64,000 bases of DNA from Saccharicrinis sp963667815 (GTDB taxonomy: Bacteria > Bacteroidota > Bacteroidia > Bacteroidales > Marinilabiliaceae). The translations under genes were made by a program, and so were the position numbers. A model generated the notes under the pieces. The model did not search any database. It had not been told where the DNA came from and worked only from the letters and a program-made list of their open reading frames with translations. The stretch lies in NCBI GenBank assembly GCA_963667815.1, contig OY764021.1; one strand, 5' to 3'. Below are positions 50,109-59,407 of this stretch, in pieces (positions within the stretch are counted from its first letter, which is position 1; every line of letters starts with the position of its first letter).

Positions 50109-51416
50109 TCATTCGTTTATTAATATACCAGATTTTTGGTTGGAATTGGTTGGAAATTGAAACACTTTTAAATCAAATTCAGGTAAAACAGCTAATATGT
50201 GATCAAAAATATCTGCTTGTATAGATTCGTAATTTGCCCAGGCTTGATCTTTACTGAAAACATAAATTTCAATAGGAATACCTTTTTCATTAGGTTGAAG
50301 ATGACGAATCAAAAAAGTCATATTGTCATGGATCATAGGATGGTTGTGAAGATAGCCTTCGAGATATTTTCTAAATACACCTAAGTTGGTCAATTTTCTT
50401 CCATTAATTTTTATGGATTCATCAATATCAAATTGATTATTATGTTTTTCGAGTTCAACGAGTTTTTCATTGATATAATCTTTTAATACATGGATTTTTT
50501 TAAATTTTGAAATCATTTTATCGTCACAAAATTTAACTGAATTCATATCAATGTTAATAGCGCGTTTTATTCTTCGTCCACCTGATTCTTCCATTCCCTT
50601 CCAGTTTTTAAAGCTTTCGCTAACTAAAGCATATGTAGGAATCGTAGATATGGTTTTGTCCCAGTTCTGAACTTTAACTGTATTAAGAGTCATCTCCAAC
50701 ACACTACCATCAGCTTTATGAGAAGGCATTTCAATCCAGTCGCCAGGTTTTACCATGTTGTTGGCCGAAAGTTGAATACTTGCAACAAAGCCTAATATGG
50801 TATCTTTAAAAACAAGAATTAATACCGCAGCAATAGCTCCCAGTCCGGTAAAAACAGTGGATAGTTTAATGTTTAGTATTATAGAAATGGTAATTAAAAC
50901 ACCTATTAATATAAATATCAGTTGAACACCTTGTAAATAACCTTTTATGGGTCGCTCTTTACTATGAGGTAATGTATCATATAAATCTCCTATAGCTTTC
51001 AGAAACGAATCTGAAATGAGCAGAATAACGAAAATAAAATATATAGCAACAAGGTTATGAAGTATGCTATTAAGAGACTCGAAGGGGGTGAATATTAAAT
51101 CAAGAGAAGAATAAATGATAATGGCAGGAATAATATTAGCTGCTCTGCTAATTAACTTTCTTTTTACAAAATAGTCGTCGTATTTTGATTTAGTTTTGTG
51201 CATAAAATGCTCCACATATCGTACCAAATATTTTTTAACCAAAAAATGGGCAAATTTGGCAATGAGCAGTACAATTACCGAAAATAAAACTACGGTAATA
51301 TAAGTGGTTAGTTCCTCGTTAACGCCTATATCATTTAAAATATTTTCAAATGAACTAACAAGGGTTTCCGGATTAACTTTATCAATCGTCTTTTCTAGTG
51401 TTTGTAGCTGAATCAT
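50109..51416 (-). CDS. MscS-family mechanosensitive channel
   Basis: 435 residues from ATG 51416; a TTG frame from 51446 is less likely. Five hydrophobic helices are followed by the pore helix and MscS beta domain ('GLGAIAAVLILVFKDTILGFVASIQLS' region and 'VKPGDWIEM'). The C-terminal part, with 'NLGVFRKYLEGYLHNHPMI', fits the YbdG-like subgroup, which protects cells on osmotic downshock. It is divergent from the M64 peptidase gene. Confidence 0.9.
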   Translation of the reverse strand: MIQLQTLEKTIDKVNPETLVSSFENILNDIGVNEELTTYITVVLFSVIVLLIAKFAHFLVKKYLVRYVEHFMHKTKSKYDDYFVKRKLISRAANIIPAIIIYSSLDLIFTPFESLNSILHNLVAIYFIFVILLISDSFLKAIGDLYDTLPHSKERPIKGYLQGVQLIFILIGVLITISIILNIKLSTVFTGLGAIAAVLILVFKDTILGFVASIQLSANNMVKPGDWIEMPSHKADGSVLEMTLNTVKVQNWDKTISTIPTYALVSESFKNWKGMEESGGRRIKRAINIDMNSVKFCDDKMISKFKKIHVLKDYINEKLVELEKHNNQFDIDESIKINGRKLTNLGVFRKYLEGYLHNHPMIHDNMTFLIRHLQPNEKGIPIEIYVFSKDQAWANYESIQADIFDHILAVLPEFDLKVFQFPTNSNQKSGILINE

Positions 51417-51525
51417 TATGTTGTTGATTGGTATAGATATTTGCAATTATCAACTGCAAAATCTCAGTCTTTATTCTATTCTGTTTTATTATTTTTACAA
51501 AAATATAAGTTAAAATTAAATTAAT

Positions 51526-52803
51526 ATGAGGTACCTTATCATTATTCTGAGTTTTTTTACACTTCATGGTGCATTATTAACAGGGCAAACATCTGCATGG
51601 AGTTCAGATGAATCTTTGCGTATAGACTTTGTACTAAGTGGAAATGCAAAAGAAACAACAGCGGCTATATTTGAACTTAAAAAAGAACCTTTCTGGGGTG
51701 GTTCGCCAAAGCAAAAAGATTATTTTAATTATGGAGAGTTTCGTATTGTAATTCAGGATACCTTAAAAGAAAAGGTGCTTTATTCGAGAGGTTTTTGTAC
51801 GCTTTATGAAGAATGGCAAACTACAGATGAGGCTTTTAAAATAAACAAAGCATTTCAGCAAAGTGTGGTATGTCCTTTCCCTAATAAAAAAGTGAACGTA
51901 AGCATTGAAAGACGTAATAGAGATGGAGTATTTTATAATTTGCTGGAAACAGTTATTAATCCTGAAGATTACTCAATTAAGCATTTTGCAAAATCAAATG
52001 TAAAAACACATAAGATTGTAGATAATGGAAGTGCTGAGGAATGTGTAGATATTGTTTTTGTTGGAGATGGATATACAAAGGAGGAGATGGATAAGTTTCA
52101 TAATGATGTAAAACGTCTTACAGATTTTTTATTTAAACAAGCTCCATTTGATAAGTTACAATCTAAATTTAATATTTGGGCAGTTGATGTGGTATCTGAA
52201 AATTCAGGAATGACAGATCCCCGGAAAAATATTTGGAAAAACACTGCACTAAAATCCAGTTTTAATACATTGAATTCTGATCGTTACTTAGAGAGTGAGC
52301 ATACTTTTGAAATTCGGGATTATGCAGGCCAGGTACCCTATGATCAAATTTATGTTATTGCCAATACAACTAAATACGGAGGTGGAGGTATATACAATCA
52401 TTTTTCATTAACATCGGCTGATAACGAAAGATCTTTAGTTGTTTGCGTTCACGAATTTGGTCATGGATTTGCAGGTTTGGGAGATGAGTATTATACATCA
52501 TCTACCAGTTACAATGATTTTTTTAATCAGGCTATTGAGCCATGGCAACCTAATTTGACTACAATGGTTGATTTTGAAAGCAAATGGAAAGACATGATTG
52601 ATAAAACTGTTCCTGTACCCACACCTGCTGAAGATAAATATAATAAAACCGTTGGTGCCTATGAAGGAGGAGGATATGTAGCCAAAGGGATTTATCGTCC
52701 AATGATGGATTGCAGGATGAAAACCAACGAAGCAGAGGGATTTTGTCCGGTATGTCAAAGAGCAATTGAAAAAATGGTGCTATTTTTAACAAATGAATTA
52801 TAG
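51526..52803 (+). CDS. secreted M64 family (IgA-type) metallopeptidase
   Basis: 425 residues with a signal peptide. The zinc site 'HEFGHGFAGLGDEYY' gives the HExxH plus the third ligand region. The N-terminal domain ('LRIDFVLSGNAKE') and the block 'DIVFVGDGYTKEEMDKFHNDVKRL' match the M64 family. It contains a Cys pair near the C-terminus ('FCPVCQRA'). It is likely periplasmic or cell-surface and degrades proteins; no sorting domain is visible. It pairs with an aldo/keto reductase gene 21 bases on. Confidence 0.9.
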   Translation: MRYLIIILSFFTLHGALLTGQTSAWSSDESLRIDFVLSGNAKETTAAIFELKKEPFWGGSPKQKDYFNYGEFRIVIQDTLKEKVLYSRGFCTLYEEWQTTDEAFKINKAFQQSVVCPFPNKKVNVSIERRNRDGVFYNLLETVINPEDYSIKHFAKSNVKTHKIVDNGSAEECVDIVFVGDGYTKEEMDKFHNDVKRLTDFLFKQAPFDKLQSKFNIWAVDVVSENSGMTDPRKNIWKNTALKSSFNTLNSDRYLESEHTFEIRDYAGQVPYDQIYVIANTTKYGGGGIYNHFSLTSADNERSLVVCVHEFGHGFAGLGDEYYTSSTSYNDFFNQAIEPWQPNLTTMVDFESKWKDMIDKTVPVPTPAEDKYNKTVGAYEGGGYVAKGIYRPMMDCRMKTNEAEGFCPVCQRAIEKMVLFLTNEL

Positions 52804-52824
52804 CTAATTAACTGATCTAAAAAT

Positions 52825-53817
52825 ATGGAAATGGAACATCACGCAAGTAATAACAGATATGATGACATGCTTTACCAAAGATGTGGTAGAAGTGGTATTA
52901 AATTGCCAGCAATCTCATTAGGACTATGGCATAACTTCGGATCTGTTGATGTGTTTGAAAATAGTAAAGCAATTATATTTGAAGCATTTGATAAAGGAAT
53001 AACTCATTTTGATTTGGCAAATAATTATGGGCCAGAACCAGGTAGCGCAGAAGAAAATTTTGGAGCGATACTAAATAAGCATTTAAAGGCTTATCGCGAT
53101 GAGATGATTATCTCTACAAAAGCTGGATATTACATGTGGCCCGGACCTTATGGTGAATGGGGATCACGAAAAAACTTGCTGGCTAGTTTGGATCAAAGTC
53201 TGAAAAGAATGAATCTGGAGTATGTAGATGTTTTCTATTCACATCGTTTCGATCCGGAAACGCCATTAGAAGAAACCATGAAAGCTTTAGATCATGCTGT
53301 ACGACAAGGTAAAGCTTTGTATGCAGGTATTTCAAATTATCCTGCAGATAAAACCAGAGAAGCTGAATCTATATTAAGAGAATTGGGAACGCCTTGTTTA
53401 ATTCATCAGGCCAGGTATAGTATGTTTGATCGTTGGGTAGAACCAGAATTGCTTGATGTTTTAGATAAAAGAGGAATGGGCTTAATAGCCTTTTCGCCTT
53501 TGGCTCAGGGACTTCTTACTAATCGTTATTTAAATGGTGTTCCGGAAGGATCAAGAATGAGTAAAAATCATTTTTTAAAGCAAGAACATCTTTCAGATGA
53601 TAAGCTAGAGGCTATAAAAAATTTAAATGCAATAGCGCAATCAAGAGGGCAGTCGTTAGCACAGATGGCGATAGCATGGTTGTTGAAAGATCCAAGGGTA
53701 ACCTCTGTTCTTATTGGTGCCAGTTCGGTAAAACAACTTAACGATAATTTAGGAACACTTGCAAACCTTGAGTTTTCAAGAGATGAGCTTGAAAAAATAG
53801 CGTCCATTCTAAAGTAA
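52825..53817 (+). CDS. aldo/keto reductase, YghZ-like
   Basis: 330 residues. 'FDLANNYGPEPGSAEENFG' holds the catalytic Asp and Tyr; 'IISTKAGYYMWPGPYGEWGSRK' the Lys; 'FYSHRFDPETPLEETM' the His. The long loop 'YYMWPGPYGEWGS' is typical of the YghZ (L-glyceraldehyde 3-phosphate reductase) subgroup. NADPH-dependent carbonyl reduction, perhaps detoxifying methylglyoxal or L-glyceraldehyde 3-phosphate. It may share a transcript with the upstream M64 gene. Confidence 0.92.
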   Translation: MEMEHHASNNRYDDMLYQRCGRSGIKLPAISLGLWHNFGSVDVFENSKAIIFEAFDKGITHFDLANNYGPEPGSAEENFGAILNKHLKAYRDEMIISTKAGYYMWPGPYGEWGSRKNLLASLDQSLKRMNLEYVDVFYSHRFDPETPLEETMKALDHAVRQGKALYAGISNYPADKTREAESILRELGTPCLIHQARYSMFDRWVEPELLDVLDKRGMGLIAFSPLAQGLLTNRYLNGVPEGSRMSKNHFLKQEHLSDDKLEAIKNLNAIAQSRGQSLAQMAIAWLLKDPRVTSVLIGASSVKQLNDNLGTLANLEFSRDELEKIASILK

Positions 53818-53861
53818 TGTAATTTCACATCATAAAGAATATTTACATTCAAATAATGTAC

Positions 53862-53892
53862 TTCGTACTTCCATCTTCTTTTCTTACTTTTG
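53862..53892 (+). promoter_or_regulatory. promoter of the U32 peptidase gene
   Basis: TTCG (53862-53865), 19-base spacer, TACTTTTG (53885-53892): good Bacteroidota spacing with a one-base departure in the -33 box. The ATG is 26 bases on. Confidence 0.65.
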
Positions 53893-53918
53893 CATCAAAT
53901 TGATGATAAGGAAAGAAG

Positions 53919-55898
53919 ATGGATTTTAAACCAGAATTATTAATTCCTGCAGGGAATATAGAAGCTTTTCATGCTGCAATAGAAGGTGGAGCTGATGCCA
54001 TATTTTTAGGGTTGAAACAATTTAATGCCAGAGGTAGGGCGGTAAATTTTTCGAATCCACAGTTAGTTACCATGTTAGATATTGCAGAAAAGCATGGTGT
54101 TAAAATCTACGTAACCTTAAATACGGTTATTAAAAATGCAGAAATTTCGGAACTTTTAGATGTTCTGAATTTTCTTTCTCAGACTAAAGTAAGTGCTGTA
54201 ATTATACAAGATTGGGGAGTGTGGTATCTGGCTAAAAAATTCTTTCCTAATTTAACCATTCATGCCAGTACACAAATGGCTAACCATAATTCAATGGGAG
54301 CTAATTTTTCAAAGAAAAGTGGTTTTGAACGGGTTATTATGGCTCGCGAATTAACTCATCCGGAGTTAGAAAAGATTATGCAAAATTCAGAAAGTGAGGT
54401 TGAGATTTTTGTTCATGGAGCTTTGTGTTATTCATTCTCAGGTTTGTGTTTATTTAGTAGTTACCTTGGAGGAAAAGGAGCTAATAGAGGTCAGTGTACA
54501 CAGCCTTGTCGCAGGGTTTTTAAAGACAATGGAAAGGATCATACCATCTTTTCTTTGAAAGATAATCAGCAGATTAGTCTGGTTCCTGACTTTGCCAGGA
54601 TGAATGTAGCTTCTTTAAAAATAGAAGGTAGAATGAAATCAGCCTCATATGTTTACAGGGTAGCCCAGGCATACAGAATGGCTATTGATGATCATTCAAA
54701 AATTAAAGAAGCTGAAGAACTCTTGAAATGGGATTTTGGAAGAGAGAAGACTGACTATTTCATGGGTGGAAAAGTTAAAGGATCTATTTCTGATAAAACC
54801 AACAATGGAATTTTCTTAGGCAAAGTAAAGCGACTTAGTGATAATGGTTTTGTTTTACAAGCTAATATGGATTTAGAAAAAGGTCAGCAACTTAGAGTAG
54901 TAAATAAAGTAGGTGATTCTGTTTCTGTAAAAGTAAAGGAGTTTGAGGCCAAAGGAAGTGAAGTAGAAGTTTATACAGAGAAAGATATTGTAAAAGGAAA
55001 TGATGTTTATTTAATTGGCTTACCATCGCGTAATTTCCCTAATAAATTTGAATTCTTAAAAAAAGAAAATACAAAGCCCATTAGTGGAGCTTTTAAGCGA
55101 AAAATTCGTCAGGATATTCAAATACGAAATCAGAATAGTTCAAAACCTGAGTTTTTTGTTAGAATTGATAATCTGGAATGGTTAAGAAAGTTAAGAGTAG
55201 ATGATTTTAAAGGGATATTTCTTGATTTGCCTAAGGATGAATGGAGGAAAATACCTTTTGAAAGTCCTTTCTTTAAAAAGAATATCTTCCGATTTTATAT
55301 AGAAATTCCCGGATTTATTTCTGAGAATCATTTGCTTCAGATGCAACAAAATATTAAATGGTTGATCCGTAAAGGTTTGAAGAATTTTGTGATCAGTCAT
55401 TTGTCGCAGCTAGATCTGTTTCCTAAGGGGGTTAATGTTATTACCAATGAAAGGGTTTATACCTATAATGATGCAGCTATAAGAGGTATAAAATCGTTAG
55501 GAGTATCTCAAACAATTTATCCGGTAGAAAGTGATTACGAAAATCTACAAAGAGGTACTTCAAGAGACGGAATAGTAGCCATGTATGCGAATCCAGAATT
55601 GTTTTTTGCTCGTATGCCGGTATCTGTTTATAATAATGATGATGAATTTAAAGATAATACCGACAAGGAGTTTAAGAGGTATGTTCGTAATGGAATGACA
55701 TCTGTTTATTCGAAAACTCCTGTAGCCTTATTGCAGTATTCTAAATCATTGATGAAAGATGGATTCTCAAGATTCTTATTTGATCTCAGAACAGAAGCAC
55801 CTTCTAAACATTTACCTGTAAAACTATTTAAAAAGTTTAAAACGTCAGAACAGCTTCAACCTTCTACTACGTTTAATTTTAAACGAGGTTTAAGCTAA
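53919..55898 (+). CDS. U32 family peptidase-like RNA hydroxylation protein
   Basis: 659 residues. The U32 domain is unmistakable: 'LLIPAGNIEAFHAAIEGGADAIFLG', 'VEIFVHGALCYSFSGLCLFSSYLGGKGANRGQC' region with conserved Cys residues that suggest an Fe-S site. A C-terminal extension, DUF3656-like, makes it as long as RlhA (YdcP). E. coli RlhA hydroxylates C2501 of 23S rRNA and TrhP acts on tRNA; peptidase activity is doubtful in most members. The exact RNA target here is inferred from length only. Confidence 0.88.
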   Translation: MDFKPELLIPAGNIEAFHAAIEGGADAIFLGLKQFNARGRAVNFSNPQLVTMLDIAEKHGVKIYVTLNTVIKNAEISELLDVLNFLSQTKVSAVIIQDWGVWYLAKKFFPNLTIHASTQMANHNSMGANFSKKSGFERVIMARELTHPELEKIMQNSESEVEIFVHGALCYSFSGLCLFSSYLGGKGANRGQCTQPCRRVFKDNGKDHTIFSLKDNQQISLVPDFARMNVASLKIEGRMKSASYVYRVAQAYRMAIDDHSKIKEAEELLKWDFGREKTDYFMGGKVKGSISDKTNNGIFLGKVKRLSDNGFVLQANMDLEKGQQLRVVNKVGDSVSVKVKEFEAKGSEVEVYTEKDIVKGNDVYLIGLPSRNFPNKFEFLKKENTKPISGAFKRKIRQDIQIRNQNSSKPEFFVRIDNLEWLRKLRVDDFKGIFLDLPKDEWRKIPFESPFFKKNIFRFYIEIPGFISENHLLQMQQNIKWLIRKGLKNFVISHLSQLDLFPKGVNVITNERVYTYNDAAIRGIKSLGVSQTIYPVESDYENLQRGTSRDGIVAMYANPELFFARMPVSVYNNDDEFKDNTDKEFKRYVRNGMTSVYSKTPVALLQYSKSLMKDGFSRFLFDLRTEAPSKHLPVKLFKKFKTSEQLQPSTTFNFKRGLS

Positions 55899-55955
55899 TT
55901 CTTTAGTAAAGATTATATCTATTATTATATCAAATGATGCAAGTTGGGAGTTGTT

Positions 55956-58175
55956 TTACTCAATTTCAACCTGATGGTGAGAATTAACGAATAAAACAGT
56001 TCCCAAATTATCATATCCGGTAAATAAATCTTTACTTTCAAACTTGAGCTGATCACCTCTGAAACCTAATATGGTTAAACCTGCATCAGCAGATTTTTCA
56101 TTGATCAGACTCTTAATGCTCATATTTTCTTTTTCAGTAATAATCTGAATGTTTTTAGATGTTATTGGTAATCTTCCTGATTTAACCAGTTCTTCCATCC
56201 TTTCAAATGTTTCTTTTTCTTGACCTGGTTTACAGGTTTCAAATATTTTAATGTTAGCTTTTTTCCAATCAGGATGTCCCAATATTATAAAGCTCAACAT
56301 AATCATAAGATTTGCATTATCAGTATCTATACTTCTGATCCATACATTAATATTGCTGTTGTATTCAATTTGTTTTGCTGCAGTTCCTAATATACAGATA
56401 TCAAAATTACCTGATTTAACTAATCCAAAATTATCAATAATATGATCCAGGTTATCAGGTTTTTCCTTGTCGTATTCAAATATAACCATGTTGTTTTCCA
56501 TTCCTGCAATACCTGGAACCTGAATGGTTTGAGCTACTGCAGAAGTGTAACTTGGGGAAATTAATGTATCAACATAAACATGGTTTTCAATTCTGCCAAA
56601 ACGATCAATCAATCGTCCCAACTCATTGCTGGCTTGCTCATGTGTTTTTCTGGAATAGTAACCTTCAATAAGGTGAATGTATGTGCCAAATCCATATTTG
56701 TAAGATATCCAGTTAAGTAATTTAAAAGCTGTGTTTCGCTTAAATGAATCTTTTGAAATGCAAACTGCACTAGGTCTCCATTCCTTTTTAGTTTTTTTAT
56801 TTCCGGATTTTTGTAAATATACCTGAAGGTTTTTATTTAGCTGAAAGATTGTATTAACAAAAATAGCTTCAAGTCCTTTTCTATTTTTATGGTAGCTATT
56901 GATATACAGATATATTCCAGTCATTAATATTACAGAAATAAAAGCGTAGGGCGTATTAATTTTAAACATTACCCATACCGAAGTAATAAAACCAATTAAC
57001 GAAATATACCATCTTGATTTAAAGTGAGGACGATATGATGGAGAAGCACCAAAGTGGTTTAAAAATGAAATCAAACACAAGGAACCATAAGTTACCATAA
57101 AAAACATAGAGATAATTTCAGCAACGACATCTACGTTTCCCATAGCTACAAAAATTAAGGCAATAACAGATGTTACCAGAGAAGCATTAATTGGCTCACC
57201 ATCTGATTTTCTGGATTTAGCCAACCATACATTTAATTTTCTTGATGGGAAAGAGTGATCTACAGCAAGAGCCTGCAAAGTTCTAGGTGCCACCATAATA
57301 GAACCCAAAGCTGATGAAATAGTAGATGCTGCCAGTCCCAAAGGAATGATAATTAAACCGCCAATAGCAATTTTTGCCATAATCAATTGGTTGTTGGTTA
57401 AATCTTCAATGTTTGCGGAAAGGGCCAACTTATAAACAATGAACATATAGATTATCATACCAGCAAAAGTGGCTGCAGTGGTACCTAGTGGTATTGATTT
57501 AGACGGGTTTTTTAAATCTCCTGATAAGCCAACTCCAGCTGTCATTCCTGTAAATGCCGGGAATACAATAGCAAAAACAGCAAAAAACTGACTGGTATTT
57601 CTAAATTCTGCTGAAAAAAGAGAAAACTCAGAGACTGATGCATGGTCTGTGCTTCCAAAGAAAAAGCAAGTTATGGAGATAAATAAAATGGCAATAACAA
57701 AGTACAAAGCTTTAACACCTAAGTTGGCACCCTTTTTAACAATTAAAACGGCCAATCCTAACATTGCAGGAATGCTTATAATTTGACGCGGCAATTCAAA
57801 TCCAATAATATCTTTTAAATATGAAAATAGAAATTCAAAGGATTCTGTAAAAGCAATAATATAAAATGCCACGCTTATTGCTTGTGATAAATACAGTGCA
57901 AAACCAATAGTGGCTCCGATATTTAGTCCAAAAGATCTTGAGATAATAAAATATTCTCCTCCTCCTTCAACACGCTTATTAGTAGCAATCTCAGATATGG
58001 CAAGAGCGGTAGGTATGGTTACTAAATGGCCAAGTATGATAATTCCAATAACTCCCCAGAAGCCAATGGTTCCAACTGCAAATCCAAATCTTAAAAAAAG
58101 AATTGCTCCAAGAATGGTTGAGATGGCTGTAAAAAATACTGGAGCGGTGCCAAAACCTTTACTTTTAGATTCCAT
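55956..58175 (-). CDS. APC/SLC12-like transporter (Na-K-Cl cotransporter family)
   Basis: 739 residues. About 12 transmembrane helices fill the first 440 residues, with the APC-fold start 'TAPVFFTAISTILGAILFLRFGFAVGTIG' region. A long cytoplasmic C-terminal part (about 300 residues) follows, as in SLC12 cation-chloride cotransporters. Bacterial members are annotated as amino acid permeases or Na-K-Cl cotransporters; the transported ion or solute is not certain here. It has no partner gene. Convergent with the U32 gene. Confidence 0.85.
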   Translation of the reverse strand: MESKSKGFGTAPVFFTAISTILGAILFLRFGFAVGTIGFWGVIGIIILGHLVTIPTALAISEIATNKRVEGGGEYFIISRSFGLNIGATIGFALYLSQAISVAFYIIAFTESFEFLFSYLKDIIGFELPRQIISIPAMLGLAVLIVKKGANLGVKALYFVIAILFISITCFFFGSTDHASVSEFSLFSAEFRNTSQFFAVFAIVFPAFTGMTAGVGLSGDLKNPSKSIPLGTTAATFAGMIIYMFIVYKLALSANIEDLTNNQLIMAKIAIGGLIIIPLGLAASTISSALGSIMVAPRTLQALAVDHSFPSRKLNVWLAKSRKSDGEPINASLVTSVIALIFVAMGNVDVVAEIISMFFMVTYGSLCLISFLNHFGASPSYRPHFKSRWYISLIGFITSVWVMFKINTPYAFISVILMTGIYLYINSYHKNRKGLEAIFVNTIFQLNKNLQVYLQKSGNKKTKKEWRPSAVCISKDSFKRNTAFKLLNWISYKYGFGTYIHLIEGYYSRKTHEQASNELGRLIDRFGRIENHVYVDTLISPSYTSAVAQTIQVPGIAGMENNMVIFEYDKEKPDNLDHIIDNFGLVKSGNFDICILGTAAKQIEYNSNINVWIRSIDTDNANLMIMLSFIILGHPDWKKANIKIFETCKPGQEKETFERMEELVKSGRLPITSKNIQIITEKENMSIKSLINEKSADAGLTILGFRGDQLKFESKDLFTGYDNLGTVLFVNSHHQVEIE

Positions 58176-58334
58176 ATAAAAATTATGTTGATTGACTTAT
58201 TTGTTAGTTAATAGATTTTAAAGTGATATGCTAAATTTAAGTGATAATTTAATAAATAGGTATCTTTTTAAGGTAATTTAAGTAAGATTGTTCACTGAAT
58301 CCGAGGCATCATTTTTAATCTGCACAAAAACAAT

Positions 58335-58342
58335 TACTTTTG
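58335..58342 (+). promoter_or_regulatory. -7 box of ruvX-def
   Basis: TACTTTTG, 19 bases before the GTG start of ruvX. The -33 element is weak. Confidence 0.5.
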
Positions 58343-58361
58343 TCTTTCAAAAATTTATAGA

Positions 58362-58781
58362 GTGGGAAGAATTTTAGCCATTGATTATGGGCGTAAAAAA
58401 TCAGGGTTGGCAGTAACAGATCCATTGCAGATCGTTGCAAATGGGTTAGAAACTGTACCGTCGCATACTTTAATAGATTATCTGGAAAAGTATATGGCAG
58501 CAGAAGATGTTGAGCTTATTGTATTAGGATATCCGAAACAAGTAAATGGACAGGATTCTGAATCAATGAAATACGTGAAGCCTTTTTTTAATCGATTAAG
58601 AAACAAATTCCCTGATATGAACGTTGTATGGGTGGATGAACGATTTACTTCAAAAATTGCTTTTCAGGCTATGATAGATGGAGGATTAAAGAAGAAAGCA
58701 CGTCAGGATAAATCGTTAGTTGACAAAATTAGTGCAACAATCATTCTACAAACTTATTTAGAACAAAAAGGAAATTATTAA
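58362..58781 (+). CDS. ruvX: RuvX/YqgF Holliday junction resolvase-like protein
   Basis: 139 residues with GTG start. RNase H-like fold: 'ILAIDYGRKKSGLAVTD' with the first catalytic Asp, 'LIVLGYPKQVNG', 'WVDERFTS' with the second acidic residue, and 'LVDKISATIILQTYL' with the last Asp. Described as a Holliday junction resolvase and, in E. coli, needed for 16S rRNA 5' end processing. def begins 3 bases after the stop, so they form an operon. Confidence 0.95.
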   Translation: MGRILAIDYGRKKSGLAVTDPLQIVANGLETVPSHTLIDYLEKYMAAEDVELIVLGYPKQVNGQDSESMKYVKPFFNRLRNKFPDMNVVWVDERFTSKIAFQAMIDGGLKKKARQDKSLVDKISATIILQTYLEQKGNY

Positions 58782-58784
58782 ATT

Positions 58785-59336
58785 ATGATATTACCAGTTG
58801 TAGTTTATGGTCATCCTGTTTTACGAAAGGTGGCTGAAGAAATTGATGAAGATTACGAAGGATTAAAAGAGTTGATTGATAATATGTGGCAAACCATGTA
58901 TAAATCAGATGGTGTAGGTTTAGCTGCTCCTCAAATAGGTAAATCCATTCGTTTAATTGTGATTGATGCGGATCCATTAGGAGAAGAATTTCCGGAATGT
59001 AAAGGGTGGAAGAAGGTTTTGATTAATCCTATTATTACAGAATTTGGAACAGAAGAGTGTAATGAATCAGAAGGATGTTTGAGTTTACCCGGGATTAGGG
59101 AAGATGTGAAAAGACCAACTAAAATTAAGGTTGAATACGAAAATGAGAATTTTGAGTTGGTAGAAGAAGAACTTGATGGATTTATTGCCAGAGTAGTTCA
59201 ACATGAATATGATCATTTAGAAGGAAAATTATTTGTAGATCATTTATCGCCACTAAAAAAGAGATTTTTGAAAGGAAAGCTTGCTGCAATTACAAAAGGT
59301 AAAGTGAGTGTTTCTTATAAAATTAAAACAGCGTAA
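58785..59336 (+). CDS. def: peptide deformylase
   Basis: 183 residues. It removes the formyl group from new proteins. The three motifs are complete: 'GVGLAAPQIG', 'EGCLSLPG' with the metal-ligand Cys, and 'QHEYDHLEGKLF' with the HExxH-type His ligands. Follows ruvX by 3 bases and ends at a strong terminator. Confidence 0.97.
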   Translation: MILPVVVYGHPVLRKVAEEIDEDYEGLKELIDNMWQTMYKSDGVGLAAPQIGKSIRLIVIDADPLGEEFPECKGWKKVLINPIITEFGTEECNESEGCLSLPGIREDVKRPTKIKVEYENENFELVEEELDGFIARVVQHEYDHLEGKLFVDHLSPLKKRFLKGKLAAITKGKVSVSYKIKTA

Positions 59337-59360
59337 AGATTACTGATTTTATGATATATA

Positions 59361-59397
59361 AAAGGTGTTGGATTTTTACATCCAACACCTTTTTTTG
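59361..59397 (+). terminator. intrinsic terminator after def
   Basis: 11-bp stem AGGTGTTGGAT (59363-59373) with ATCCAACACCT (59380-59390), then seven T. The convergent gene ends at 59408, so it may serve both. Confidence 0.92.
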
Positions 59398-59407
59398 ATC
59401 TATTTTT